DNA of 64,000 nucleotides from Notospermus geniculatus (GCA_002633025.1 NMRB01000210.1:1-64000); one strand, 5' to 3'; positions 41,861-54,118 are shown, numbered from the stretch's first letter. The notes: generated by a model not told the origin, from the sequence alone. Translations and numbers: made by a program.

Positions 41861-42903
41861 TTGGTTTCTGCATGAGCTGGAAGTTCAGCAATGTTTAGCG
41901 TGGTCAGGACTTGGATGGGTGACGTAGTGCGATACAGAATGTTAGTCGGCCATCAGAAACGAAACAGCTGAAAATGGATTCTTTCCGAACAGTAGTTAAC
42001 GACTCAAGATGGGTCTGTTTCAAAAAGTGTTAATTCCGTCCGACACCAGAAAATTTTCAGCATTCTTTTGTCTACTGGTGAAAGGCTGTTTCTTGAAACT
42101 CGACAATATTCATGTCAGATCTAGGTATCATCTTGGAGGAATTATCATGGAGCTCTAAATTATGGCATGCAAACTAATTGATCTATTAACCCTTTAAAGT
42201 CTGACAGCAGAAAGTAGTTTTGGAGTCGGATGGAACGATAAATTTTGCTGGTAAGCTCAATATTTTTTGATACCCTCCTTCAAATGAGTGTACACTGTAC
42301 ATCCCAGATGGAGAAACTAATAGTTAAAGGTCTATATTATCTACATTTTTGATTTTTGGAAAATAAATGGCACAAATCTTTGTGATCATTTCAAAGTTAA
42401 ATTTTGCCCCATTTTCTTGGGTGACCAATTTTGAAACACACCCAGATGCTCTAATAGCCAACCAGCACAAGACAAGTAAACATCTTCATTTGCCTTGTAT
42501 CTAACCGCTGGTCAAAATTCGTCTGGTCGCTGAACCCCTCGAGACCCTGATTGATAAATAGATAAGACAGTGGGTCCTAATCTGGTTGACATGTAGACAG
42601 ATCTAATCAACCCAGTGACCAAGCGGACAGCGATTGCAACCGCGATGTACCTTGATTATCAGGTTTTCAATCATACATGGGTCTTCGGAGAAAATTGTTG
42701 AGGGCGTTATGCGGGTGTGTGGTTTAGATGTCTGTCACGAAATGCCATCTTCACCCACGCAGTGTTCAGTTTGATCAATGTGAAAAGAGGTAGAGGGGTG
42801 ACCATAAGAGAGGCAGACGGGTGCCCACCAAGGCCATCCTAACAAAAGAACTACTGGATTCAACTGAAATTTGCCGTGCTGGTGAAAAATGCGTCAATTT
42901 TAT

Positions 42904-43176
42904 TAGACTAGTTCCCGGTCCCAATATCGAACGGATAAGGGACCGGTATTGCCTGATGTAACGACGTAGTTGATTGGCTAGCTCTTTTTGAATTTGAATT
43001 TGTAACGTCGCAGTTGATTGGTCAGCTATTTTGGAATGTGAGGTAAGTAAGCTGTTTCTCAGTACTGAGGGGAATCCTCTGTGACGTCATATTGTGGCAG
43101 CTTTCTGTCACAAAATGGCCGCCCAATACCGGTCCCTTTCTCCGGCAGAGCTATTTTGGGACCGGGAACCAGTCTA
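42904..43176. mobile_element. Putative Mutator-like MITE 2 (9-base duplication)
   Basis: TAGACTAGTTCCCGGTCCC and GGGACCGGGAACCAGTCTA ends; perfect CAATTTTAT at 42895-42903 and 43177-43185. Confidence 0.85.
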
Positions 43177-43603
43177 CAATTTTATTTGTAACCTTGCGAT
43201 CACGACCATCACTACAAGAAATTTACATACGTCAACACAACATGGTGCGCAAATTCGTTCTTATCCAGGGTGAGCCGTCGTTGCTTATCTAGAAACCCTA
43301 CGGCATTGAAATAAATGACAACAACAGCACGTCACTTGTCGCATTTTTTTCGTCAGCCTCCAAGTGCCAACACTATCTCTAATCCGTAATTATTCTGCCA
43401 AGGAACATTTCTTGCCGATCAATTATAATGCTATCTGGAGCCGTTCTGACACATACCCTTCACATAATTAATCATACAACCACATTCATCAAATTATTGC
43501 ATCAATTCACAAGTACAAGAGAGAGATAGCAGGCCGAAGGTGTCAGAAAACGTAATGATTAATTACTATAAAAATACGTGGACGATTTTGCTGTAATTGG
43601 AAG

Positions 43604-43768
43604 ATGAAATCACTGCCTAAGCAGGATGCTGGACATACGACCTGCGGGGGACAAGGCACAGATGTTTCTGTTGTCCTGGCCCAACTTTATCCAACTTGTG
43701 TGGACGCAAAAAGTTTTTTTTTGCTGCCTTTAGAGATGGACTCTGAACACAGACCCTTGGAAGGGCCC
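43604..43768 (+). CDS. Candidate open frame with start codon, low confidence
   Basis: ATG followed by MKSLPKQDAGHTTCGG and a valine/leucine-rich stretch; the frame runs into the hAT-like MITE at 43774. No clear donor. It could be a chance open frame in unique sequence. Confidence 0.18.
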
Positions 43769-43773
43769 CCTCC

Positions 43774-43915
43774 CAGGGCCGTATTTAAAGGGGGCGAGGG
43801 GGGCAGTTGCCCCCCAGAACCAACCAAAAAACGTGATTTTCATGCGGATTTTGGGCAAAAAATCGGCAAAAAGAGGTCTTCTGCCCCCTGTACCAAAAAG
43901 TTAAATACGGCCCTG
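43774..43915. mobile_element. hAT-like MITE family O, copy 1 (5-base duplication)
   Basis: CAGGGCCGTATTTAA and TTAAATACGGCCCTG ends; CCTCC at 43769-43773 and 43916-43920. Confidence 0.88.
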
Positions 43916-44381
43916 CCTCCCCTACTTTTGCTCCTTCCTGTATCAGAGGAAAGAATGGGGAGCGCCAATTGGTCACGTGATGACTACTGATAGAGCAGAC
44001 GAGACACCTAGCGTTGACCGGGGGGATTTTTTCCGCGTACCGGTTCACCAAGCACGGCCAATCACACCTTGAATCGTCATGAATAATAGGTGGCACTGGT
44101 GTACTATCAGTTCAAAACCACGCGTATATTCTCGCGTGGTCTGCGTGATCGGTGTTCCCTATTCGACCTTGACCGAGGTAGCCATGCATGTACAGACAGT
44201 GCTCCATGTGCGAGATTTCTCAGGCAAGAACTCTCCAGGCAACACAACCACAGAACATTATGGGCAGTCGTTCGTGTCATTGGTCTCGTAAAGAAACCAA
44301 CAGTTGGGCAGTGCCCTTAGGTTTATCTGCATCCACCAGGACCTCACTCCAGATAATCCACGGCTGATGATATCTAGCAAC

Positions 44382-45262
44382 GGGAGACTTTCCTGCCGAT
44401 AGAGGCCACCATGGTAGTAGACGCTTGTGGACGGTTGTAGACACTTGTGGTTGGTTGGACGCTTGTGGTCTGTTGTGGGCGGTTGTGGTCGGTAATTAGT
44501 GTGACCCCCAGTTAGTGGTCCCAGAACGTCATAAATTTGAGATCACAGAAAAGAAGTGATAAATATCAAGAAGTCAACTTCCAACTTGCGAATTTTCGAC
44601 CCCAACCGGGGTCTTCCTCAGGCACTTTTCAGTTGGAGAGACCAGAAAAGACAGAAAAGAAGTGCACGCCATAAAGTGCACGCCATAACATCTATATTAT
44701 AATTGACGGTGGCGCTTAACTTCGAACACGAACTCCTCCGTGGTTTCTGATCGAAATGGCACCATTTTCACAGGAAGTGTTGAAAATGACATGGGGGTGG
44801 CCCTTAAGCGGATGGCATTACATTTTTTTACCCTTAAGCGAATAAAATGCAGGAAGAAACTTCCAATGATTTGCAATGCCCACTAGCCTGGTTTCGCTGG
44901 CCACGCTGCGTACGCAACACCATCTACACGGTGGCCGACGGAACCAGGTATAATGCATTGTCTTCAACCAGGCAGGGTGATCAGAAAATAGGAACTTCAA
45001 CACATAAAACTGCTGCCATCTGCTTCCCATAGGCCTAGATTATTGTCCGAGGAATTGGCCCCCACTAAACATTTTCCTCCCACACAGAGACGTCCAGCAA
45101 AATGCCATCCTCTGGCCACATGCATCCAGTGAATGTACTCGCCACGGGTACCATGCTAGTCATCCATAATGAAGTGGAGGCCAGGACTTACGTTTGTGAC
45201 ATCAACGTTTGTGACGTTCTAGGACGGCTAACAGGCGGCCTCTAACACCAGTAAAATCTCCC
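44382..45262. mobile_element. MITE family G, copy 4, enlarged by insertions
   Basis: GGGAGACTTTCCTGCCG at left and GGCGGCCTCTAACACC...CTCCC at right. In between lie a GGTTGTGGACGCTTGTGG minisatellite (44411-44505), a hammerhead-like repeat and unplaced sequence. Confidence 0.75.
44590..44630 (-). repeat. Hammerhead-like hairpin repeat, copy 4
   Basis: Minus strand AAGTGCCTGAGGAAGACCCC-GGTT-GGGGTCGAAAATTCGC; six-base-pair stem. Confidence 0.75.
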
Positions 45263-45340
45263 ATTGTGGGGAACCTATCCATGCGTCCTTGAGGGAGGGG
45301 GGAGGGCATCAGCCTAGTGAGGTTCCCTTGCCTCTCCCAG

Positions 45341-45573
45341 AAAGCCAACAAAGACGTCAAATGAAAGAAGAGACTGCAATAAGATTCGTAAACACCACCA
45401 GTATGCTCTGCGACGAAAATGCCCGCAAGAAACAAGAGCAATTCATCATTGTTGCTGGTGTTATTATGCATTTGATTGGTCACTCTTATGCGGTGATGGA
45501 GATGGTAGTCTTTCCTCTTCATTCCGGAGGCGAAGCAGACGAAACGACAGCGAATGCTTTGATGAAGAACTGA
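45341..45573 (+). CDS. Candidate terminal exon with a hydrophobic segment
   Basis: A strong acceptor (CCCTTGCCTCTCCCAG) is followed by a frame of 77 codons to TGA at 45571-45573. An internal ATG (45361) begins MKEETAIRFVNTTSML. A hydrophobic stretch FIIVAGVIMHLIGHSY could be one membrane segment. The exon begins about 80 bases beyond a MITE (ends 45262) and is followed by a tandem repeat with hairpins. The family is not recognised. Confidence 0.4.
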
Positions 45574-45576
45574 ATT

Positions 45577-45890
45577 GCTGAGTGATGATGGGGTTGGCTA
45601 CGTCGAGTTGTTGACGTTCAGCAGGATTAAATTTTGGAACTGAAAGGCACTAAACCCTATCACATAGGTATTCATTGGAAAGCTCTCAGTGAGTACTTTC
45701 CAATGAATACCTATGTGACAGGGTTTAGAATGATGAGAACAGAAACGCTGAGTGATGATGGCGTACGTCGAGTTGTTGATGTTGAGCATTGGAACTGAAA
45801 GGCACCTAAACCCCATCACATAGGTATTCATTGGAAAGCTCTCTGTGAGTACTTTCAAATGAATACCTATGTGGCAGGTTTCTCTCCATT
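45577..45890. repeat. Two tandem units of about 172 bases, each with a hairpin
   Basis: Units share CTGAGTGATGATGG, CGTCGAGTTGTTGA and a hairpin (45651-45728 and 45806-45881) with CACATAGGTATTCATTGG arms. Confidence 0.82.
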
Positions 45891-46463
45891 TTCAGAACCA
45901 GGTTTTAGATGAAATTGGCATTGGCACTGAAAACGGATAAGGTCACCAAAATTAACGACAAAATTCTCATTTTTCAAACATCAAGTCTAGAAATAAAATC
46001 AGCATATCAGTATTTTTATGTGCAAATAAGTTATTCCATGTCGTGTATTAACACTTATCATCTTCATCTCAATGCAATTCCTACATATCATCAGGTTTTT
46101 ATTACCTAAATTTCCATTTTTAAATTACCTAAACTGCCTTTATCTCCCTCTGCATTTTCTTTTTCATCAACTGATAACATATCGTCTACCATCAGATGGA
46201 ATCAACAAATTCTGCTGACTTTCCATATTTCTAACTGCTCGTATGTCAACAAAATGTTCTTTTCTTAATTTCTATAATTTGCAACTTCACGTAACTCAAA
46301 TAAAACTGTTTTTAACCTACTTAATATCCATGTCTCCTCATCTGATAATATGTATATCAAAAAAATAGAGCACAAAAGGCGACACACAAAATGATATAAT
46401 AAAAGGAGTCGTCCTCCAGAAATTTTTAATTTCTATAACTTGCAACTTCACGTAACTCAAATA

Positions 46464-46545
46464 AAATTTTCGACCCCACCGGGGTCTTCTTCAGGCTGGC
46501 ACTTTCAAGTCGAGCTACCAGAAGTGTTCTGGTAGCTCGACCTTA
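46464..46545 (-). repeat. Hammerhead-like hairpin repeat, copy 5, beside a perfect 15-base hairpin
   Basis: Minus strand CCTGAAGAAGACCCC-GGT-GGGGTCGAAAATTTT. Next to it GTCGAGCTACCAGAA-GTG-TTCTGGTAGCTCGAC (46509-46541). Confidence 0.72.
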
Positions 46546-46797
46546 GAGCTGACAGCCGTCGTCGTTGTCATTGCGCCAGTCATGAGTAAGTTTTGATGGT
46601 TTTCTGTGAGAGAAATGGGATCATACCCTGGCAAGCTCCCAGGCACGCTGAGAATAGGCGATTAGCGTGTTAAGTATGATATGTTTAAAAAGATACCACT
46701 ATTCAGATAGTTTATGGTGACGGAGCACATCACAGGCAGTAAAGTTGGTTTGTTCAGATGGGATCATCTTGAAATGGGATCACCCACAGGGGCTGTC

Positions 46798-46875
46798 AGA
46801 GTGGCGCAATGGAAATATCGTTGCCTGCCACCTCTGAGATTCACGATTCGTTCCTGGTAGACCGATTCTTTATGT
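46798..46875 (+). mobile_element. tRNA-like SINE head
   Basis: GGGCTGTCAGAGTGGCGCAATGG (A-box region) and ACGATTCGTTCCTGG (degenerate B box); cut by SINE-A. Confidence 0.45.
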
Positions 46876-46885
46876 GATAATAAAG

Positions 46886-47052
46886 ATGGGGTCTTTTACT
46901 TGCACCTTACAAAGGACAAGGTACCACGACTTACTGTCCCATGCGACGGGCGTAAAGAGCCAGGGCTGTTCATCCCCTATGGCCAGGCTAGATTCGAACC
47001 CAGGAGGACCTGCCACTAGCTAAGGGGACGTGATAACCACCCGGCTATGAGG
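46886..47052 (-). mobile_element. SINE-A body and head
   Basis: GATGGGGTCTTTTACTTG ... GATTCGAACCCAGGAGG ... CCACCCGGCTATGAGG. Confidence 0.85.
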
Positions 47053-47625
47053 CTTCTAAATTTGTTGACCAGAAAGTTCTATGAAAACAGTCTTTCGTCC
47101 GCACGCAAGAAACTCGAGTGCACAACACTGGCTTCATGTCTCCCCATTAAAACCCATTATGATTTTTCACGAAGATCCAACCAATTTGAGCACGGGAAAT
47201 CATTAATTTCCTCAACTTTGCCATCAAAGGAGTCAACGATTTTAAGATGGAGGTTAACGGTATGATGAGTTAGGAGTACGGAAACTCACGGGGTTAGATC
47301 TCGTCGTTGCTGCTGCAGTAATTGCGTCTCAACAGATCAAAGCGTTTTCAATCTTTTTGTACCGTCTGATGTTGAGGTTGAAGTTGCGCAAGACTATTAA
47401 AAGTGCCCCCAACCAATTATTTTCTGGGATTCGCTTGTATATTGTAGGTCAAGCACGTCTTCTGGAAGCTGACTCTGCCTCCTGTATTGTATGCCGTGTG
47501 CACTGGTCACCCATCCACATAGAGATCACGCTCAACGTTGCTTAACTTCTAGTTCATAGGCCAACGTGCCAACCACTGGGCCATAAAGGAAATCCGCCAT
47601 GGCCGGCGGGTTAAGCCGTGGCATA

Positions 47626-47825
47626 TGTGACCCGGTACAGCAAAATGAGTCCGAATGCCCCCACAGAAGAAGACCGAAGATGACACCAGACAACAGTTAC
47701 AGAAATCGACGAAGTCAAATTTCACAATGGGCAGACAATCCTGAAATCAACAAACCGTTGGTGTCACCTTGGACATGTTGGGTCTTCTGTGCGCATTCCG
47801 ACTCATTTTGCTGTGCCGGGTCACA
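47626..47825. mobile_element. TA-flanked MITE (TGTGACCCGGTACAGC ends)
   Basis: TGTGACCCGGTACAGCAAAA and TTTTGCTGTGCCGGGTCACA ends, flanked by TA as in Tc1/mariner insertion. Confidence 0.8.
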
Positions 47826-48377
47826 TATAGCAGCTGCAAGGGGTCACTGAGGTGACAAGGTGGCCCTCAGCTCGTGATCCCAGCTGCCAGGACTGTGACC
47901 CAAGACCTTGAATGGGTTAGAGGTGAAGGACCGCCCCAGACTAGCATAGCACCAATTTATGTCTTGTCTGGGTGTCTGCTCTCTGCGCCCATCATCATCC
48001 TCAGCCAATAAACAAACGATTAGCTGTCTTGTCTTGCAAAAAACACCAAAGGAACATCGTTCTTTCTGCCTCATTGGCCTATCATCACACCCCAGTTCCA
48101 CTTGATACGTCTCGGATGGTTTGTACGGAACGAGTCTTTAATTTTATCAGACTCGCCGACAGGAGAAGAAGTGGCATGGCTGATTAAGCTAATCGACGTT
48201 TTTTTGTTTAATGCCGGATGGAGACTCGTTAACATCTATTTGTTTTAAGGAGCTTGTTTTTCTGTTGTGCCTCAGTGCTGGTGATGCATTATCTTGATTA
48301 CAGTGTTTTCAACATTCATGTTCGTGGCCGCGCTACACTGTATTTGTATGTTTCCATCAGGGCACTTTCTCAACTAG

Positions 48378-48610
48378 AAAGTGCCTGAGGAAGACCCCAG
48401 GGCCGTATTTAAAGGGGGGGGGGGCGAGGGGGGCAGTTGCCCCCCCTCAGCCAACCAAAAAAAAAGTGATTTTCATGCGGATTTTGGGCAAAAAACGGCA
48501 AAAAGAGGTCTTCTGCCCCCCCTGAGAGGCTCCTGCCCCCCTGGACCAAAAAGTTAAATACGGCCCTGGACCCTGTGGTTGGGGTCGAAAATTTGCAAAA
48601 TTCGGAGACG
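48378..48610 (+). repeat. Hammerhead-like hairpin repeat, copy 6, interrupted by a MITE
   Basis: GGCACTTTCT-CAACT-AGAAAGTGCC hairpin (48361-48385), then CTGAGGAAGACCC; the hAT-like element 48398-48568 splits the stem and GTGGTTGGGGTCGAAAATTTG resumes after it. Confidence 0.75.
48398..48568. mobile_element. hAT-like MITE family O, copy 2 (5-base duplication)
   Basis: Same ends as copy 1; GACCC at 48393-48397 and 48569-48573. Confidence 0.88.
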
Positions 48611-48664
48611 ACTTATGTTTACTATCATTTTGTGTGTCATTTTTTGTGCTCGAGGTTGGATACC

Positions 48665-48922
48665 TTTCCATTAGGGCTGAAGCCAAAGCACTATCGCCCT
48701 GGTAATATGGAAGAGGCCATCTCAAGCTGCTCATGTTCCTCACTTGGATGGAGTAGGCAATTTTACTTGCCCTTGCAAAGAAACAAGGTACAAGGCACCA
48801 CGACTTACTGTCCCATGCTATGGACATGAAGAGCCAGGGATGAAATCCCATATGGCCCCTGCTGGATTCAAACCCGGTACCTGCTGCTCTGCAGATGTGA
48901 TAACCACTCGGCTATCAGAGCT
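48665..48922 (-). mobile_element. SINE-A, full copy
   Basis: TTAGGGCTGAAGCCAAAGC ... GGATTCAAACCCGGTACC ... CCACTCGGCTATCAG. Confidence 0.87.
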
Positions 48923-49223
48923 CCCTTCGTTGTGCCGTCTATAAACCAATCTCCAGGTGTTCGGCAATACCAACCGCCTACAGGATCACGATCTGATGAC
49001 TGTTACACGATTTCTCAAGTCATCTTGGCTAGGATCTGATGTTCACGATCCATAGAAGTAACAAGATGACCTAATGAGGAATGATATGTCGGGTCTTGTT
49101 AACATGGAGAAAAAGGACCATTGGGTGACTGTGTCTGGCTGCTCCTTCTTTTAGACAAATGTGGTTGCCATTCGTGCAGTGCTCTGCCAAGCTGTTTTTT
49201 CTTACCTCCCAATTCTACTTCAG

Positions 49224-50041
49224 CAACGACTCATGTTCAAAATGGTAGTATGTAAACATTGAAACGTTTCAAAAGAAACGAGCCAAATGAAACGACCCAA
49301 AATGTTTTTAAAAATACGAAAAATCATAACAAAAATACCAAAAACCTATATTATTTTACATTGTATGAATAGAGGAATGTAGATTCCCTGATGCCTTCAT
49401 GATTTTTATCATCATTTTAGCTTTTTCTGCAATTTCTTAGCCAGATTTAGGCTACCCTGCGGGGAACGATGTCACATTTTCCTCTCGCCAACCTCGCACC
49501 CCTCATAATGGAATGATCGGAGTACGCTAATTGGTTGGAATGCTCATGGCTTATTATCTATTCACAACTCGCATGCACATTGTGTTACAAACTTTGCCCA
49601 ATATCAAAAATCGATATATTTTGAAGACGTTTTGAGGCCTCACACAAATTCCTCACAGAAAATAACCATGGCGAGTGACATACGGAGAAAGTATATGATA
49701 AAAGGTATTAATAATCGCACAGAGAATTTCTGAAGCGAAGACTTCCATATTTGGGATCGGAGACCTTGAACTTTGAATGAATGGGAAGCATGGTGTCATG
49801 TAAACAATAACAACACGTGTGTTTTGAACGGGAGACGTGTGTTTTGAGAGATTTTAATGCTATATGCCATGAAAGTGCCAAAAATGAACTGGAAATAACA
49901 AAATTACACCGTTTCTGCCATGCAACTTCAGATTTAGCATGTTTTTTGGGTCGTTTCATTTGGCCCGTTTCTTTCGAAACGTTTCAATGTTTACATACTA
50001 CCGTTCAGAATTGCTTGAAGACTTCGTGCCGTCCATCGAAG
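49224..50041 (+). pseudogene. Candidate exon split by a Mutator-like MITE
   Basis: Removing the transposon at 49244-50002 and one 9-base target copy leaves a 50-base exon. It has a strong acceptor (TTTTTTCTTACCTCCCAATTCTACTTCAG, ending 49223), an open frame (NDSCSELLEDFVPSIE) and a GTATGT donor at 50042. The insertion falls between the first 11 and last 39 bases. A good acceptor at 51212 downstream matches phase 1 but gives only seven codons before a stop. If this is a real exon, the haplotype sequenced here carries a disruptive insertion. If not, the match of splice sites and frame is coincidence. Confidence 0.35.
49244..50002. mobile_element. Putative Mutator-like MITE 3 (about 57-base ends, 9-base duplication)
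   Basis: Ends GGTAGTATGTAAACATTG...GAAACGTTTC inverted at right. Flanks GTTCAAAAT (49235-49243) and GTTCAGAAT (50003-50011) differ at one base. No transposase frame seen. Confidence 0.85.
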
Positions 50042-51346
50042 GTATGTATATGTTCACAGATCAAATGCTGCTACAACCCTGAACACGACATTCTAAAGAC
50101 TGAGACAACAGACCTGGCCAAATATTTCCTCCGAAGAACCCACGAGGGACAAACCCATGCCATTACCAAGCAAATATCAGTGCGAGTTCACACCGAGTGA
50201 GATATTCATTGTGACAAAGCTGGAAGCTAGCATAACCTCCCACACTTCACACTCGACTAGACTGCTCAGCTGATATGACACTTTGATACATTGAAATACA
50301 ATCATTATCAATAACAACCAACATCCTACGGCGTACAATTTCTTCTTCTGCACACGTAGAGCACACGCTGCCGAGTCATCGTCAATCGGAACCTTCTCTC
50401 TCGGAGATTATATTAAGATACTTACCTGTAATGAGCGAACAAGAGGATAATATGACAAAGACGAGGACGAGAGACGAAGAGGATTATATCATGTGTACAG
50501 TCGTGGAAAAAGGAATGAGAGATAATTTTCAAGGTCATAGGTGTCCTGTGTAGAAGATTGACACATTCTGCTCTGAGAAGAGAACCTTCGTATCTCAATC
50601 AACTCCACCCACCCGACCTGGTGGGCCCGAAGGACAAAAAAGGCTGTTGTGGGAGAACGTCTTCCAAGAAATCACTGAACTTTTGACTTCACCAGCTTAT
50701 AACATGGAAAAAGACGGCCGGCGTTTCCTCCAGAAGGTCAGTTGACGCCCTGAACCCTTCCAAAGTTTCAGATTACCTTCTGAAAGAGAAACAGCTATCG
50801 CTCTATCACAGTCTCTGAAGGCCTAATTGGCAGATGGTTGGGATCAGAACACCGGAGAGTGCAAGGGATGATCTCAGGCTAACAACAGGATTTGAACCAA
50901 CAAGGGATCTTCTGACCAACAGGTAGATACCCGAACTGGTAATGTACTACTAGTAGACAACTGTCATGACTGTGGCAGTTGCACCTATTTTGTATAAGTC
51001 TAAACAGAAAGGAAATATTACTCAACATCTGGACAGAATGGCAAAAGAGTCCTCACATCATCTCGAAGAACATCCTGTCACTTGCTCAACTGCTCAGAGA
51101 GAAGCTGTTTCCACGACTGGCACATTCTGAGACATTCTTCCAATGTTTGTCAAACACTTGTTAGTGGTTTTTGTGTCAGCAGTCTCTCACAGCTGATGCT
51201 GTCTCCTGCAGGCATCCCCGCTGGCAACGCTTGACGCCGTGACAACGTTTATTAGGAAACAGCACTTGGGGACAGTGTGGCGCAGCACAACCACGGATGG
51301 CAGGTCTTGCTGAGGACCTTTGCCAGATTTTGCATTTTATTAGATT

Positions 51347-51580
51347 TTTCCAGCCAAAACCAAGCATTATTGACCCTGGTAAGTATGGAAGAGGCCATCT
51401 CATCCTGCTCATGTTCCTCAGCTGGATGGGGTCTTTCACTTGCCCCTGCAGAGGCACAAGATACAAGGCACCATGGCTTACTATCCGATCTTTTTAAACC
51501 CCACATTGCCCGGGCTGGATTCGAACACAGGACATGCTGCTTGCTTAACGGATGTGACAACCACTAGGCGGTCAGGGCAC
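51347..51580 (-). mobile_element. SINE-A, full copy
   Basis: AGCATTATTGACCCTGGTAAG ... GGATTCGAACACAGGAC ... CCACTAGGCGGTCAGG. Confidence 0.86.
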
Positions 51581-51935
51581 GCCACCTTTGCCAGACGATC
51601 TGCGAACTGCTATCCTTGCAATTAAATCGTCTGGACCCACGAGTAAATGGCCACCCGATCCAGAAATCACCTCCTTAATATTTAAATAAGTAATTACACG
51701 ACAGAGTCGGTAGGGAATAAGATAGGTCAGCGCTAATGGTCCCGGGATCCGCTTATCTTGGTTGTAATAGATGAGGTTGGGAGGTGTCGTGGCATGAGAA
51801 GCCACAAGAGTGGGATGTGGTGGAGTTAGTGCTATGAAACCCCTGATAACCTTCAGATGCGTGGGCCGAAGACCTTTGCAACGCCCAGGGGCATCCTGCT
51901 TTTTGGACGCTTCCACCTTCTCGATATATGTATTT

Positions 51936-52197
51936 GTCTTTGATTTTTCCATAAGGGTTGATACCATATTGACCCTGATCAAGTACGGAAGATGATATCT
52001 CAAGCTACTCATGTTCCTCACTTGGATGGGGTCTTTTACTTGCCCTTGCAAAGGAACAGAGTACAAGGCACAATGGCTTCCTGTCCCGTGCAACGGATGT
52101 GAAGAGCCAGGGATGACATCTCACATGGCCCGGGCTGGATTCAAACTCGGGACCTGGTACTTTGCTGAGTGGACATGATAACCACTCAGCTATCAAT
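51936..52197 (-). mobile_element. SINE-A, full copy
   Basis: GATTTTTCCATAAGGGTTG ... GGGTCTTTTACTTGCCC ... GGATTCAAACTCGGGACC ... CCACTCAGCTATCA. Confidence 0.86.
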
Positions 52198-52284
52198 GAT
52201 GGTTGAGGGGTGTACGGCATTGTTGTGACAATGGTTCCAATCACTCCTACCCCGCTCATTGAGCCTATTCATGTATTCCAATGG

Positions 52285-52433
52285 TGGAGTGACTTGCCCT
52301 TGCAAAGGCACGATGGCTTACTGTCCCATGCGACAGACTAAAGAGCCACGGATGATTAATCCCATATGCCCCATGACTCGAACCCGCGACCTCCCGCTTG
52401 CTAAGCAGAAGTGATAACCACTTGGCTATCAAG
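52285..52433 (-). mobile_element. SINE-A, partial copy
   Basis: GGTGGAGTGACTTGCCC ... GACTCGAACCCGCGACC ... CCACTTGGCTATCAAGG. Confidence 0.82.
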
Positions 52434-52616
52434 GATCCCGTAGGCTCTCCTTCTCAGCGAATCCTGGGGTCAGACCGACACCAAGAGCAGAGGCTTTCAA
52501 AGTAGCAGATGAGATGGAAGTGCCTGGTATTTGCATAACAAGCTCTCAGGAAATGGGGAGAGTGCTGGTCTGAAATTCATATTAGCTTGTTCAGGAATGG
52601 CCTTGTGACCAGGTTT

Positions 52617-52732
52617 GGAGTCTATAGCAGCAGCGGTGGCAGCAGCAGCAGCAGCAGTGCCAGCTTTGATGGTGGTGGCGGCTGCTGCAGTAGTGAGTGG
52701 CGCTGGCGGCAGCGGTGATGGCAACAGCAGCA

Positions 52733-52763
<31 letters not shown>

Positions 52764-52922
52764 TGGTGGCAGCAGTGGAGTGGTGGCGGTGGCAGTAGCG
52801 GCGGCGGTGTTGGCAGCAGCAATAGCGGTGGCGGCAGCAGTGGGGTGGTGGTTGCAGTAGCAGTAGTGGCTGTGGTGGTGGCAGCAGCAGCAGCAACAAC
52901 AACAACAGCAGCAGCAGAACAA
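52617..52922. repeat. GCA/GTG/GCG trinucleotide microsatellite
   Basis: About 300 bases of interrupted GCAGCA, GTGGCG and GGTGGC triplets. It gives poly-Ser/Ala/Gly frames on one strand and poly-Leu/Cys on the other; the many frames show it is a simple repeat. Confidence 0.93.
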
Positions 52923-53230
52923 CACTTTTACTGACAAGATGACAACTTTGTCCAATTAACGTGACACCTTCCTCATCAAGACTGCTGTCGGAAGTGTACT
53001 ATTGATGGAGTTGCGTTGACTAATTAAGCCAATCAGGCTAACGAAGTTTTTGAAAGAATAAAAGCTTTTGTAGCCTGCAGGTAGTGCAGGAAGAAATCAA
53101 ATCAGGCTGCTGCGTGCTGCAGCGGCAGATTTTTCCGCTGATTGGTGCGTTGGAGTTCATTCCGCATGTCTTCATGAAGGTATCAACGGATTTCTTCGAT
53201 GTTGAAAAATTTTAAGTTGGACGTCTTCTA

Positions 53231-53310
53231 GGGCTGTCTGAGTGGCCAAGTGGAAGCATCTGTATCCCTGTTATACCTGTAGTTGTGGGGTCGACTCCAA
53301 GGCAGACCTA
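53231..53310 (+). mobile_element. tRNA-like SINE head
   Basis: TGGCCAAGTGGAAGC (A box) and GGGGTCGACTCC (B box). Confidence 0.5.
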
Positions 53311-54118
53311 TTCTACACGTGAACAAGAGGGCCACTCTCTTATCGTCAGTGTGACAGTTTGCTCAGCGAAGGGGCCAAGAGCTATACCGTCGAAACACTT
53401 GGCAGGTATGGTCACAGGACCTGTTATAAGATCATCACGTTTGACAGTGTGTCAAACTGACCAGCTCTGCGTCGGTGTCGTGTGTGACCTGACGTCCAGC
53501 ATCATGCTATGTTGCATGACATCAACAGTGTCCCATATGGTGTCAGATCCGTGTCGTTGCATTGCCAGGCCCGGCGCGTGTCTGACGATGCTGTCTGCTT
53601 GATCCAATACTGAATTCCATTTGCCAAGAATTCTGAACTCCATTTTACATCACCTCGTTGCAATGAAGTTCTAATATCATATTTGCTCGAGTGCATCGTG
53701 GTAGGATCACTTTAACCTCCCTGGCATTTATTAACGATACTCCAACCTATGTGTACAGCCGACTTATTACTATTTGCAATGATTTTACTGATCATGTGCC
53801 AGTTTTAATTAAGGGCAGATTGACAGATGAAGGGTCGTGTCAATCATGGGTCACGATACCTTTTATCTGATGACCTTTCTTCCGATATTTCTTGTGCTTG
53901 TGTATTTCTGATCTTTAGCAACAGACCATGTTTAGTTGGTGACATTTGGCGGCCAACTTGTGCTGAGCCTTTGCCAAGGAACTAATGAAGTTGCCGGTTA
54001 AGGCTGTGCATTTCGCCCCCTGACAATGGTTCCTTTCAATTCCATTCACAACTTGTAATAGTTGTGAATTGAGGGATGCCTCGTTTAACATAGGTCATTG
54101 AACCATCTTTTTTGAAGA

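Noticed and set aside
47599-47850. Plus-strand frame of 83 codons
   Set aside because: Coincides with the TA-flanked MITE at 47626-47825.
51572-52093. Minus-strand frame of 173 codons
   Set aside because: Half of it is SINE-A body; no splice sites or coding texture in the rest.
52497-52955. Several long frames rich in Ala, Ser, Gly, Leu or Cys
   Set aside because: Products of the trinucleotide microsatellite; open on both strands and in several frames.
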